In this document: positions 51,418 through 60,457 of the stretch, in pieces
How the letters are laid out: each line of letters starts with the position of its first letter
How positions within the stretch are numbered: position 1 is the first letter of the stretch
DNA from: Erysipelothrix aquatica
Lineage (GTDB): Bacteria > Bacillota_I > Bacilli_A > Erysipelotrichales > Erysipelotrichaceae
Assembly: GCF_009828775.2 (NCBI RefSeq)
Contig: NZ_WTSY02000009.1
Span: 1 to 64,000 of the forward strand
DNA length: 64,000 bases
Reading direction: 5' to 3'
The notes under the pieces: generated by a model
Told to the model about the DNA's origin: nothing
Databases searched by the model: none
Seen by the model: the letters and a program-made list of their open reading frames with translations, nothing else
Program-made: the position numbers and the translations under genes

Positions 51418-54021
51418 ATGAAGCGTGGAAGTCTAAAAATATTTCTTGGTTATGCTGCGGGTGTTGGTAAAACATATGCGATGTTGGAGGCAGCTCATGC
51501 TTTAAAGCAAAATGGTCATGATGTTGTAGCAGGTTACATTGAGCCACACCAACGTCCTGAAACGTCGGCGCAAATTAAAAATCTTGAAATAATCGAACCA
51601 CAGAGTGTGTATCGACAAAACGTAGCCCTTCAAGAATTTAATCTTGAAGCTGCCTTAGAGCGCCATCCAGAGTATATTTTGATTGATGAATTGGCACATA
51701 CGAATGCACCAGGTGTTCGTCATCATAAACGATATCAGGATATTGAAGAACTTTTACATAATGGTATCAATGTGTACACAACAGTGAATATTCAACATAT
51801 TGAGAGCCTGAACGATGTCGTCGAAGTCATTACAGGAGTGGTTGTTAATGAACGCGTGCCAGATCGAATATTTGATGAGGCAGAAACAATCGCATTAATA
51901 GATATTGCACCGCGTGATCTGATAGATCGTTTACATGCTGGTAAAATATACAAAACGGAGCAAGCCAAGCGTGCGTTGGATAATTTCTTTACAGAAGAAA
52001 ACCTTGTCGCGCTACGCGAGATTGCATTGCGTAAAGCTGCTGATCAAATTAATCAAAACAGCTATAAAACATCCCCTTATTTTACGAAAGAGCACATTTT
52101 AGTATGTCTTTCGGCATCGCCGACCAATGAGAAAGTCATTCGTACGGCTGCTCGGATGGCAGATGCCTTTCATGCAACGTTTACTGCAGTTTATGTCGAC
52201 GACGAATCGGATGAGATGGACGATGTGTCACGCCAACAACTTAAAGTTAATATACGTTTAGCGGAAGAATTAAATGCTCAAGTATCATTATTATATGGTG
52301 ATGATATTGCGTTGCAACTTTCGGAGTATGCAAAAATTAGTAATGTCTCAAAAATCGTGATTGGTCGAAGTATTCGTAAACGAAGTTTGTTTAAAGGACA
52401 AAGCATCATTGACCAAATGTCAGAATTTGCACCGATGATTGATATTTACGTCATTCCGGATCAAGCGTCATCTTATTATCATCGCCGCTCGAGTATCATC
52501 CAAAAAGAATACTTTCAATGGAAAGATGGGTTTGTAGCATTTGGCATCATCGCGCTTGCAACGGCTGTGGGTGCAATTTTTGCCGAGCAAGGCTTTAGTG
52601 AATCCAATATTATTGTTGTTTATTTGCTTGGGGTACTTTTCATCTCGATTCTCACACGGGGCCGTATTTGGTCATCGCTAGCATCGGTAGTATCCGTTCT
52701 TGTTTTCAATTATTTCTTTACACAACCGCAATTTTCATTACAAGCGTATGACACTGGGTATCCCTTTACCTTTTTATTTATGTTTATCGCAGCATTTGTA
52801 ACCAGCACACTGACCACAAAACTCAAGCAAAAAGATATTCAGTCGGCGAAGAAGGCATACCGTACTGATATTTTGCTTGAAACTAGTTTGCGTTTGCAAA
52901 GTGCATCTAATCGCAGTGAGATTATCGATGCTCTGGGTCATCAAGTAAAGAAATTACTCAATACATCGGTCATCATTTATACTTTGGAAGCAGACCAACT
53001 TATCCCAACTGTGTATAGTGATTTAAGTTCAGATTATATTCATGACGTACTTTTAACGCAACAAGAACGTGCAATCGCACAGTGGGTTTTTGAGAATAAC
53101 AAACGTGCGGGTGCCCATACCAATACATTGTCAAACGCAAAACTTACATATCTTGCAATTCGGTCTGTAGACAAAGTTGTAGCTGTGCTTGGTTTTGCGA
53201 ATCACGAAGACGGCATGGACCCCTTTGAAAAGAATCTTCTGGTATCGTTAATTAATGAAGGGGGTCTCGCGTTGGAGAAAGCGTCGTTGGATGAAGATCA
53301 ACATCAGAATGCGTTGTTGATTGAACAGGAAAAGTTGCGATCCACAATACTTCGAACAATTTCTCATGATTTACGTACGCCTCTCACTACGATACTTGGG
53401 AACATGGATTTGCTCCAGCAAGCTTCCCTAGATACAGTCAAAACGCATGAGATTTATGAGGATGTGCGTAATGATGCCTTGTGGTTGATTGATTTGGTTG
53501 AAAATATCTTAGCCATGACGAAAATTGATCAAGACCATGTGATGTTGCATATGGAAGGGGAAATCCTTGAAGATTTAGTAGACGAAAGTGTCCAGAGAGT
53601 GCGTACGAAAGCGAAAAATCATCGCATCGAAGTCGTGAATTCGGATATCCTTGCAACCGTTAATGTTGACTCGAAGCTTATGATTCAAGTTTTTACGAAT
53701 ATTTTGGACAACGCTTTAAAGTATACTCCCAAAGGAACGCTCATTAAGATAACAACGGAAATTGTCGATCGTGAATGGGTTACCGTTCATTTTGAAGATC
53801 AGGGACCGGGAATTACTGACAAATCAAAGATTTTTGAGATGTTTTATACGCAAGACCAGGACAGTCGTCGCGGCCTGGGACTGGGTCTATTTTTAGTATA
53901 TGAAATCGTTAAAGCCCACAAAGGCCGCATTAGTGTCGAGGATGTTTTTCCGCATGGAGCGTGCTTTAGTATCATGTTAAGGAGGTATGATGTTGATGAA
54001 ACCACAGCTATTAATCATTGA
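51418..54021 (+). CDS. kdpD: KdpD potassium/turgor sensor kinase
   Basis: This 867-residue sensor is full length. The start at 51418 follows GAGGTG. Residues ~1-210 form the KdpD domain with Walker A GYAAGVGKT and Walker B YILIDELAHTN, followed by a universal-stress-like domain (ILVCLSASPTNEKVIRTAAR). Four membrane segments (DUF4118, ~365-480) and a GAF-like region come next. HisKA carries RTISHDLRTPLTTILG and the ATPase domain NILDNALKYTPKG. It overlaps kdpE and controls kdpFABC under potassium limitation. The gene order kdpDE-kdpFABC is common in Firmicutes. Confidence 0.96.
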   Translation: MKRGSLKIFLGYAAGVGKTYAMLEAAHALKQNGHDVVAGYIEPHQRPETSAQIKNLEIIEPQSVYRQNVALQEFNLEAALERHPEYILIDELAHTNAPGVRHHKRYQDIEELLHNGINVYTTVNIQHIESLNDVVEVITGVVVNERVPDRIFDEAETIALIDIAPRDLIDRLHAGKIYKTEQAKRALDNFFTEENLVALREIALRKAADQINQNSYKTSPYFTKEHILVCLSASPTNEKVIRTAARMADAFHATFTAVYVDDESDEMDDVSRQQLKVNIRLAEELNAQVSLLYGDDIALQLSEYAKISNVSKIVIGRSIRKRSLFKGQSIIDQMSEFAPMIDIYVIPDQASSYYHRRSSIIQKEYFQWKDGFVAFGIIALATAVGAIFAEQGFSESNIIVVYLLGVLFISILTRGRIWSSLASVVSVLVFNYFFTQPQFSLQAYDTGYPFTFLFMFIAAFVTSTLTTKLKQKDIQSAKKAYRTDILLETSLRLQSASNRSEIIDALGHQVKKLLNTSVIIYTLEADQLIPTVYSDLSSDYIHDVLLTQQERAIAQWVFENNKRAGAHTNTLSNAKLTYLAIRSVDKVVAVLGFANHEDGMDPFEKNLLVSLINEGGLALEKASLDEDQHQNALLIEQEKLRSTILRTISHDLRTPLTTILGNMDLLQQASLDTVKTHEIYEDVRNDALWLIDLVENILAMTKIDQDHVMLHMEGEILEDLVDESVQRVRTKAKNHRIEVVNSDILATVNVDSKLMIQVFTNILDNALKYTPKGTLIKITTEIVDREWVTVHFEDQGPGITDKSKIFEMFYTQDQDSRRGLGLGLFLVYEIVKAHKGRISVEDVFPHGACFSIMLRRYDVDETTAINH

Positions 54022-54682
54022 AGATGATCCTGTTATCCAAAATTTGATGCGGAATACGCTAATTCAAGATGGCTATGCCGTGACTGTAGCCAAAAGTGCT
54101 CGTCATGGGATGAAACTGTTTCACGATGCAGTGTTTGATTGTGTGATTCTTGATTTAGGACTTCCAGATAAAGATGGAGTATGGGTTGTCACCCAAATTC
54201 GTAACAGCTCTGATATCCCCATTATTATTGTGAGTGCACGGGCTGAGGTTAAAGATAAGATTGAAGCATTGGATGCAGGAGCTGATGACTACATTACGAA
54301 ACCGTTTCAAGCCGATGAATTGATGGTTCGAATTCGGGTTCTTCAACGACGTATGCGTCGTCATGAAGACGAGACCAATCTCTACACAAACCGCAATCTT
54401 GTGGTTGATAATGACGCGAAAACGGTAAGTGTGTCGGGCCAAGATGTTCATGTAACGCCAACAGAATATAAGTTACTCTTACTTATGGTTGAAAATATGG
54501 GGAAAGTAATTACGTACCAAAAAATACTTCGCGAGGTATGGGGCATGTATTCCGACAACATTCCTGCACTGCGTGTTTTTGTGACAACGCTTCGTAAGAA
54601 GATTGAACATTATGATCCAGATAATCGGTACCTTCAAACCCATGTGGGTGTTGGTTATCGCATGATAAAGTATGAAAAATAG
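53996..54682 (+). CDS. kdpE: KdpE response regulator
   Basis: This 228-residue OmpR-family regulator begins MKPQLLIIEDDPVIQ. I prefer the third ATG (53996), 10 bases after GGAGG; earlier ATGs crowd it. The receiver Asp lies in DCVILDLGLP and the Lys in YITKPF. The winged helix contains VTPTEYKLLLLMVENMGKV. It likely binds the TTAAT-type repeats at 51367 and 54718. It overlaps kdpD by 26 bases. Confidence 0.95.
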   Translation: MKPQLLIIEDDPVIQNLMRNTLIQDGYAVTVAKSARHGMKLFHDAVFDCVILDLGLPDKDGVWVVTQIRNSSDIPIIIVSARAEVKDKIEALDAGADDYITKPFQADELMVRIRVLQRRMRRHEDETNLYTNRNLVVDNDAKTVSVSGQDVHVTPTEYKLLLLMVENMGKVITYQKILREVWGMYSDNIPALRVFVTTLRKKIEHYDPDNRYLQTHVGVGYRMIKYEK

Positions 54683-54705
54683 GACCGGATTTCCGGTCTT
54701 TTTTC
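54683..54705 (+). terminator. terminator between kdpE and kdpF
   Basis: A GACCGG/CCGGTC stem (54683-54688 with 54693-54698) with a 4-nt loop is followed by six Ts. It separates kdpDE from kdpFABC transcription. Confidence 0.88.
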
Positions 54706-54717
54706 TATGTCAAATTA

Positions 54718-54750
54718 TTAATGCCACCTTAATATCCTTGGTGCTAGAAT
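54718..54750 (+). promoter_or_regulatory. KdpE-like direct repeats and promoter of kdpFABC
   Basis: TTAATGCCACC (54718-54728) and TTAATATCCTT (54729-54739) are 11-bp repeats with the shared TTAAT start. After 5 bp comes an extended -10 (TGCTAGAAT, box at 54745-54750). Spacing is identical to the kdpDE promoter. Confidence 0.7.
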
Positions 54751-54779
54751 GGGGATACTCAAGAAACGGGGGATTCTCT

Positions 54780-54857
54780 ATGATCTTACTGAGTATCGTA
54801 ATTATTGCTGTGTTTGCATATCTCATTTATGCACTTATTCATCCAGAAAAATTTTAA
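54780..54857 (+). CDS. kdpF: KdpF small membrane subunit
   Basis: This 25-residue peptide (MILLSIVIIAVFAYLIYALI with the tail HPEKF) is a single membrane segment, typical of KdpF, which stabilises the KdpFABC potassium pump. The start follows CGGGGGA. It lies 11 bases before kdpA. Confidence 0.88.
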   Translation: MILLSIVIIAVFAYLIYALIHPEKF

Positions 54858-54868
54858 GGGGAATGGTT

Positions 54869-56506
54869 ATGACGTATACATTATCGTTTTTTATTTTGGC
54901 GGCTGCAGGAATTTATTTAAGTGGTCGTTACTTATATGCCATTATGAGCAATACATCTCATATTGGGCAAAAATTCTTTTCTAAAGTTGAGTCACCGTTG
55001 CTCGCACTGAGTGATGGCTCGAAAATCAATATGTCGTGGAAAACCTATTTTTGGTCACTTGTTAAAATTAACTTGATTGCTGTGATACTGGGAGGTTTCA
55101 TACTTTTGATAACATCAAACATGAGTTTATCACAAGTTATCCACACACTTTCAAGTTTTATTACGAATACCAACTTGCAACACTATACACCTGAAACCAG
55201 CCTAACAATGTTGGGACAAATGTTTGTTATCATGGTCATGATGTTTCTTTCAAGTGCTTCAGGAATCGCGGTGGGATTTGCATTTATTCGTGGATTATCC
55301 GGACAACCCCTTGGGAACTTCTATAAAGATATTACACGCGTGTTAATTCGCTATCTGATTCCAATCGCATTCATAATTGGTCTCTTGCTTGTCTGGCAGG
55401 GGGCACCACAAACGTTGCTTGCGACACAGACTGCGCACACGATCAGCGGATCCACGCAAACCCTCTATTTGGGACCGGTTGCTGCCTTCGAAGCCATTAA
55501 GCATTTAGGAACAAATGGTGGTGGGTTTTTCGCAGCAGGATCGGCAGTGCCCTTTGAAAATCCAAGTGTTATAAGTAATCTTATCAACATGGTGGCGATG
55601 ACGTTGGTTCCGGGCGGTATGTTACTCGTGTTCGGTTTCAATGTACGCAAACAACATGGAAAAAAAGGATGGCTCGAAAGTACACCCATTCTAATAGCCT
55701 CTGTCGTTTTCTTTGTGCTTGCTTTCGTCCTCTTGGTTTTTGCAGAGACACAAGGTAATCCATTATTTACGCATCTCGGATTGAACTCACCAGCGAATCT
55801 TGAAGGAAAAGAGCTCCGATTCGGAATAGTCCAAACGGCTCTATTTACGACAGTATCGTCGGCGTTTACCACAGGTTCAGTCAACAGTATGCTTGACTCA
55901 ATGACACCTTTAGGTGGCATGGTACCGATGATTCTAATGATGCTTAATGTGGTTTTTGGAGGTTCGGGTGCAGGGCTCATGAATGTCATGATGTATGTCT
56001 TCTTAACAGTCTTTATGTGTGGTCTTATGATTGGTCGCTCTCCATCTTATCTTGGCAAAAAAATTGAAAGCCAGGAAATGAAACGTGTTGCGATGGTGAT
56101 TGTGATTCACCCTTTACTGATTTTAGGATTTACTGCACTCGCAGTTGTAATGATGCAAGGTACTGGGAGTCACCACAGCTTGTCACAGGCACTTTATGAA
56201 TTTACATCAGCGGCAGCGAACAATGGTTCGGGCTTTGAAGGATTAGCAGACAATACGACATTCTGGAATGTATCGACAAGCATCGTTATGATTGTAGGTC
56301 GATATGTCACGATGTATCTCCAGTTAAGTATTGCCGCAATGATGTTGAAGAAACAAAGCATCAGTGAATCTATCGGAACATTAAACACGAACACGCCGTT
56401 GTTCACAATTGCATTGATTGTTATTATCGTCTTAATTTCTGCACTTACATTTTTCCCAACCTTAATCTTAGGGCCAATTGCAGAAGCAGTAAGCATGGGA
56501 ATCTAG
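54869..56506 (+). CDS. kdpA: KdpA potassium-binding channel subunit
   Basis: This 545-residue membrane subunit forms the selectivity filter and channel of the high-affinity pump. The start at 54869 follows AAGGGGAATG; an ATG at 54863 is a close alternative. Conserved segments include AIKHLGTNGGGFFAAGSAV, TTVSSAFTTGSVNSM and FTSAAANNGSGFEGL, each part of a filter loop. It has about ten membrane segments and normal length. Confidence 0.96.
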   Translation: MTYTLSFFILAAAGIYLSGRYLYAIMSNTSHIGQKFFSKVESPLLALSDGSKINMSWKTYFWSLVKINLIAVILGGFILLITSNMSLSQVIHTLSSFITNTNLQHYTPETSLTMLGQMFVIMVMMFLSSASGIAVGFAFIRGLSGQPLGNFYKDITRVLIRYLIPIAFIIGLLLVWQGAPQTLLATQTAHTISGSTQTLYLGPVAAFEAIKHLGTNGGGFFAAGSAVPFENPSVISNLINMVAMTLVPGGMLLVFGFNVRKQHGKKGWLESTPILIASVVFFVLAFVLLVFAETQGNPLFTHLGLNSPANLEGKELRFGIVQTALFTTVSSAFTTGSVNSMLDSMTPLGGMVPMILMMLNVVFGGSGAGLMNVMMYVFLTVFMCGLMIGRSPSYLGKKIESQEMKRVAMVIVIHPLLILGFTALAVVMMQGTGSHHSLSQALYEFTSAAANNGSGFEGLADNTTFWNVSTSIVMIVGRYVTMYLQLSIAAMMLKKQSISESIGTLNTNTPLFTIALIVIIVLISALTFFPTLILGPIAEAVSMGI

Positions 56507-56515
56507 AGGTATCGT

Positions 56516-58543
56516 ATGAATAAAAAAATTATCAAACAAGGACTCCTTGATAGTATCAAAAAAATGGATGTTCGTTATATGATCAAGAACCCCGTTATGT
56601 TCGTGGTCGAAATTGGATTTTTCTTAAGTGTAATCTTGACCTTTGTGCCAACTGCTTTCGGAGATCCAGACGCATCTATGCAAGTTATCAACGGAATTGT
56701 TGCGTTCATCTTATTGTTGACATTACTCTTCGCAAACTTTGCCGAATCCTTGGCAGAAGGACGGGGAAAAGCACAAGCAAATACTTTGCGTCAAACTAAA
56801 AAAGACATGATGGCCAATCGTATCTTGCCAGATGGATCGTTTGAACGTATTGCAGCCTCCATGTTGCAAAGAGGTGATCGGGTGCGCGTTGTTGCTGGAG
56901 AAACAATCCCTAATGATGGTGAAGTTATTGAAGGGGTTGCGACGGTTGATGAGTCTGCAATTACCGGAGAATCGGCTCCAGTTGTAAAGGAGCCCGGAGG
57001 CGATTTCTGTTCTGTTACCGGTGGAACAACTGTTACAAGTGATGCCTTGTTGATTGAAATTACGTCAGAACCAGGGGCATCGTTTCTCGATAAAATGATT
57101 GCGATGGTCGAAGGTGCATCGCGCAAGAAAACACCGAATGAGATTGCTTTAAGTACCCTTTTGGTTTCACTAACTTTAATTTTTGTGATTGTGATTGTAA
57201 GTTTAAAACCGTTGGCGATGTATGTTGGCATCACTATTCCGACATCAATTTTGATCGCTTTAACCGTATGTTTAATACCAACTACAATTGGGGGTCTCTT
57301 ATCAGCTATTGGGATAGCGGGGATGGATCGAGTTACCCGTTTTAATGTTATCGCAATGTCTGGTAAAGCGGTGGAAGCATCAGGTGATGTGGATGTCATG
57401 ATTTTAGATAAAACGGGAACCATTACATATGGAAATCGAATGGCTTATGCGTTTTTACCTGTCGCAGGTATTCAAGAAGCAATGCTAGCACAATATGCGG
57501 TGATTGCTTCATTGGATGACAATACACCAGAGGGAAAATCAATCCTTTCACTCGCGACTACGAAGGGGATTCACGTTGATGATACGTTGCGTGATGGTGC
57601 GACATTCCAAGAGTTTACAGCTCAAACGCGAATGAGTGGCTACGAACGAGATGGCCTTGTTGTGATGAAGGGTGCAGCTGATGCGATTAAGACGTATGCA
57701 CTCAATCGTGGACAAGCGATTCCATCCGATTTGGATGAACATGTTAATGCTGTCTCGAAACTAGGGGGAACACCTCTAGTGGTGATTAAAAATGCAGAGA
57801 TTCTTGGTGTTGTATACCTCAAAGATACAATTAAAGAAGGGCTTGTGGAACGTTTTGCACGACTCAGAGCCATGGGAATAAAAACGATTATGTGTACCGG
57901 GGATAATCCACTTACGGCTGCAACAATCGCCCAAGAAGCAGGTGTTGATGGCTTCCTTGCTGAATGCAAACCTGAAGATAAAATTGATGTTATCAAACAA
58001 GAGCAAGCGCAAGGAAAAGTGGTTGCCATGACAGGAGATGGAACGAATGATGCGCCAGCGCTCGCACAAGCCGACGTCGGTATCGCTATGAATAGTGGTA
58101 CGATTGCTGCGAAAGAAGCGGCAAACATGGTTGATTTAGACTCGGATCCAACTAAAATCTTAGATATTGTTGAAATTGGAAAACAACTTCTCATGACGCG
58201 GGGGGCACTCACAACGTTTAGTATCGCTAATGATATTGCCAAGTATTTCGCAGTGTTACCAGCCCTATTTGTAGCATCTGTTCCGGCATTAGGAGTCTTG
58301 AATATCATGCACCTCAATTCGGCAACATCCGCAATCCTTAGTGCTCTTATTTTTAATGCATTGATTATTCCTGCATTAGTCCCTATTGCCATGAAAGGTG
58401 TTAAATACCGACCAACGAGCTCAGATGCCTTGTTGAGTCGCAACCTCCTGGTCTTTGGCTTGGGTGGAATTATTACCCCATTTGTGGCGATCAAGGTGAT
58501 TGATCTTGTGATTACACCGCTCTTACTTTGGGCTGGAATCTAG
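56516..58543 (+). CDS. kdpB: KdpB potassium-pump ATPase subunit
   Basis: This 675-residue P-type ATPase drives the KdpFABC complex. It has ITGESAPV in the actuator domain, the phosphorylation motif [17 protein letters not shown] and [16 protein letters not shown] in the P-domain, and seven or so membrane segments. The start follows GAGGTATCGT. Confidence 0.97.
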   Translation: MNKKIIKQGLLDSIKKMDVRYMIKNPVMFVVEIGFFLSVILTFVPTAFGDPDASMQVINGIVAFILLLTLLFANFAESLAEGRGKAQANTLRQTKKDMMANRILPDGSFERIAASMLQRGDRVRVVAGETIPNDGEVIEGVATVDESAITGESAPVVKEPGGDFCSVTGGTTVTSDALLIEITSEPGASFLDKMIAMVEGASRKKTPNEIALSTLLVSLTLIFVIVIVSLKPLAMYVGITIPTSILIALTVCLIPTTIGGLLSAIGIAGMDRVTRFNVIAMSGKAVEASGDVDVMILDKTGTITYGNRMAYAFLPVAGIQEAMLAQYAVIASLDDNTPEGKSILSLATTKGIHVDDTLRDGATFQEFTAQTRMSGYERDGLVVMKGAADAIKTYALNRGQAIPSDLDEHVNAVSKLGGTPLVVIKNAEILGVVYLKDTIKEGLVERFARLRAMGIKTIMCTGDNPLTAATIAQEAGVDGFLAECKPEDKIDVIKQEQAQGKVVAMTGDGTNDAPALAQADVGIAMNSGTIAAKEAANMVDLDSDPTKILDIVEIGKQLLMTRGALTTFSIANDIAKYFAVLPALFVASVPALGVLNIMHLNSATSAILSALIFNALIIPALVPIAMKGVKYRPTSSDALLSRNLLVFGLGGIITPFVAIKVIDLVITPLLLWAGI

Positions 58544-58551
58544 GAGGAACT

Positions 58552-59100
58552 ATGAAAAAAATACTGAAAAATTGTCTCTTTGTTGTTGCACTTACGATTC
58601 TTTGTGGTGGTGTTTTTCCCCTTGCACTTACTGGTCTTGCACAACTTGCAATGCCGCATCAAGCGAATGGTAGCCTGATTTATGCGGAGAACGTTGTGGT
58701 GGGTTCGGAGTTGGTTGGCCAGGACTTTGAGGGGAGTGACTACTTCTGGGGACGTCCCTCGCGTGTTGCTTACAATATGGATGGGAATGCCAGTGGATCG
58801 GGTTCAAACAATTACAGTGTGTCCGACCCACAACTCGAACAACGCATTGTAAATCGTATCGAGGGACTTTCCCTTGTCGGAAAGGATAATGCAATTCCAA
58901 CAGATTTGGTAACAGAATCAGGTTCCGGATTGGATCCGCATATAAGTTATGAGTCAGCACGTATTCAAGTGCCAAGAATAAGTCAAAATACAGGTATATC
59001 AGAATCTGAACTAATCGTGTTAATTGATAAACATACTGATAATTACAAGCTCACTCAGGTCGTGAACCTTAACCATGATCTTTACGAACTTCGAAAGTAA
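58552..59100 (+). CDS. kdpC: KdpC subunit
   Basis: This 182-residue subunit has one N-terminal membrane segment (about 6-28) and an external domain with SDYFWGRPS and ASGSNNYSVSDPQL motifs typical of KdpC. The start at 58552 follows AGGAGGAAC. It is the last gene of kdpFABC. Confidence 0.96.
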   Translation: MKKILKNCLFVVALTILCGGVFPLALTGLAQLAMPHQANGSLIYAENVVVGSELVGQDFEGSDYFWGRPSRVAYNMDGNASGSGSNNYSVSDPQLEQRIVNRIEGLSLVGKDNAIPTDLVTESGSGLDPHISYESARIQVPRISQNTGISESELIVLIDKHTDNYKLTQVVNLNHDLYELRK

Positions 59101-59103
59101 TGG

Positions 59104-59131
59104 AAAAGCGTTGATTTATCGACGCTTTTTT
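59104..59131 (+). terminator. terminator of kdpFABC
   Basis: AAAGCGTTGA pairs with TCGACGCTTT (one G-U), with a 4-nt loop and T-run. Confidence 0.85.
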
Positions 59132-59206
59132 AGTGTCATAATAGGTAGCACTTTCGCGTCCGTGTTATAATTATAAAAACTAATGACTGATGAGGAGGTC
59201 TTTACT

Positions 59207-59569
59207 ATGCATGATGAATTTTTAGCAACACTGGGGGATGCAACGCAACGTGAAAAATTAGCGTCCATTTTGACATGGATTCAGTCACACTTTCCTCATT
59301 TAGAACCCGTTGTAAAATGGAACCAACCCATGTTTCTTGATCACGGAACCTTTATCATTGGATTTAGTGTCTCAAAACAGCATATCGCGGTTGCACCCGA
59401 AGTTGCGGCAATGAAGCAATTTGAACTCTCGATTCAAGAAGCAGGCTATAAAGCCACAAGTAATTTGTTCCGTATTAAATGGCATGATGCCATTTCATGG
59501 GACTTGCTAGAGCAAATTATTTCCTTTAATATCGAAGACAAAAGAGCTGTCACATCATTTTGGCGCTAA
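59207..59569 (+). CDS. DUF1801 (YdhG-like) protein
   Basis: The start at 59207 follows GAGGAGGTC, giving 120 residues; an ATG at 59183 lies upstream of that site and is not used. The sequence HFPHLEPVVKWNQPMF with HGTFIIGFSVSKQHIAVAP fits the DUF1801/YdhG group, a frataxin-like fold reported to act in iron delivery in Bacillus. It has no membrane segment. Proximity to the Fur/PerR-type box is suggestive only. Confidence 0.82.
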   Translation: MHDEFLATLGDATQREKLASILTWIQSHFPHLEPVVKWNQPMFLDHGTFIIGFSVSKQHIAVAPEVAAMKQFELSIQEAGYKATSNLFRIKWHDAISWDLLEQIISFNIEDKRAVTSFWR

Positions 59570-59614
59570 CTATTTTTAACAGACTATTTACACAAAAATG
59601 ATAGGATAAAAACA

Positions 59615-59751
59615 GAGTGGAGTTAGACTATGGTTGTAGGGATGAACACTACACATTATTCTGGGATCATACCACACGAATCATTGTTTCTCTTCCTTGT
59701 TCTCAATTCTAAGTGTGGTCAAAAAGGTTGTTTATTAACAATCTTTTTTTC
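59615..59751 (+). ncRNA. possible small RNA upstream of ahpC
   Basis: A stem ACCACAC/GTGTGGT (59671-59677 with 59713-59719) holds a pyrimidine-rich loop (TTTCTCTTCCTTGTTCTC, 59686-59703). An intrinsic terminator follows (59724-59732 with 59737-59745 and seven Ts). The CU-rich loop could pair with Shine-Dalgarno sequences, as in known Firmicute small RNAs. A 45-codon frame from ATG 59631 with a GGAG upstream is an alternative reading. The 5' end is not defined; a weak -10 TAGGAT lies near 59602. Confidence 0.4.
59724..59751 (+). terminator. terminator upstream of ahpC
   Basis: AAGGTTGTT pairs with AACAATCTT (one G-U), with a 4-nt loop and T-run. It ends a transcript that starts before 59700. 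Confidence 0.75.
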
Positions 59752-59812
59752 TATTTGCAAGGAATAAAGATGTAATCTCGACGAATCTTACAAAATGTGA
59801 ACATTCGATGAT

Positions 59813-59831
59813 AATGATAACTATTATCATT
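59813..59831. promoter_or_regulatory. PerR/Fur-type operator over the ahpC promoter
   Basis: AATGATAA-CTA-TTATCATT is a perfect 8-bp inverted repeat with a 3-bp spacer, matching the core of Fur/PerR boxes. It overlaps the -35 TTGACT (59830-59835); the -10 is probably GACAAT (59853-59858). Peroxide (PerR) control is expected for ahpCF, but Fur cannot be excluded from sequence. Confidence 0.7.
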
Positions 59832-59858
59832 GACTTTACCCGCATAAAGCGTGACAAT
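59830..59858 (+). promoter_or_regulatory. ahpC promoter
   Basis: TTGACT, a 17-bp spacer and GACAAT lie 34 bases ahead of the ahpC start. The left edge is covered by the palindromic operator. Confidence 0.55.
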
Positions 59859-59891
59859 ATATATAGCGGGGAAACCCAAGGAGGATAAAGT

Positions 59892-60455
59892 ATGTCATTA
59901 ATTGGAAAAACAATTGAGCCATTCACAGCGAATGCTTATCACAACGAAGAATTCATCAGTGTCAGTGATGAAAACTTTAAAGGACAGTGGAGTGTTGTGT
60001 GCTTCTACCCAGCGGACTTTACATTTGTATGTCCAACGGAACTCGCAGATCTTCAGGATCAATATGAGACGCTAAAAAAACTGGGTGTTGAAGTGTATTC
60101 AGTATCCACCGATACACATTTTACACATAAAGCATGGCATGACCATTCAGAAGTAATCAGTACAATTGAATACATTATGATTGGTGATCCATCACACCGT
60201 ATTTCTCGATTCTTTGATGTTCTCAATGAAGAAGAAGGAACTGCACAACGTGGAACCTTTATTATCGATCCAGATGGTGTCGTACAAGCTATGGAAATCA
60301 ATGCAGATGGTATTGGTCGTGATGCAAGTACACTTATTGATAAAATTAAAGCCGCACAGTATGTTCGTAAAAACCCAGGTGAAGTTTGCCCAGCAAAATG
60401 GAAAGAAGGAGAAGAAACACTCACTCCAGGACTTGACCTTGTAGGGAAAATTTAA
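59892..60455 (+). CDS. ahpC: alkyl hydroperoxide reductase, peroxiredoxin subunit
   Basis: This 187-residue two-Cys peroxiredoxin has the peroxidatic Cys in [10 protein letters not shown] and the resolving Cys in GEVCPAKW. It reduces hydrogen peroxide, organic peroxides and peroxynitrite, and is reduced by AhpF, encoded 2 bases downstream. A GGAGG site precedes the start. Confidence 0.97.
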   Translation: MSLIGKTIEPFTANAYHNEEFISVSDENFKGQWSVVCFYPADFTFVCPTELADLQDQYETLKKLGVEVYSVSTDTHFTHKAWHDHSEVISTIEYIMIGDPSHRISRFFDVLNEEEGTAQRGTFIIDPDGVVQAMEINADGIGRDASTLIDKIKAAQYVRKNPGEVCPAKWKEGEETLTPGLDLVGKI

Positions 60456-60457
60456 AC

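Noticed and set aside
56791-57423. Long antisense frames across kdpB (also 57640-58494 and 55465-55989)
   Set aside because: They are mirror frames of strongly conserved kdp genes, lack ribosome binding sites and read as low-complexity Ser/Thr/Ile-rich sequence.
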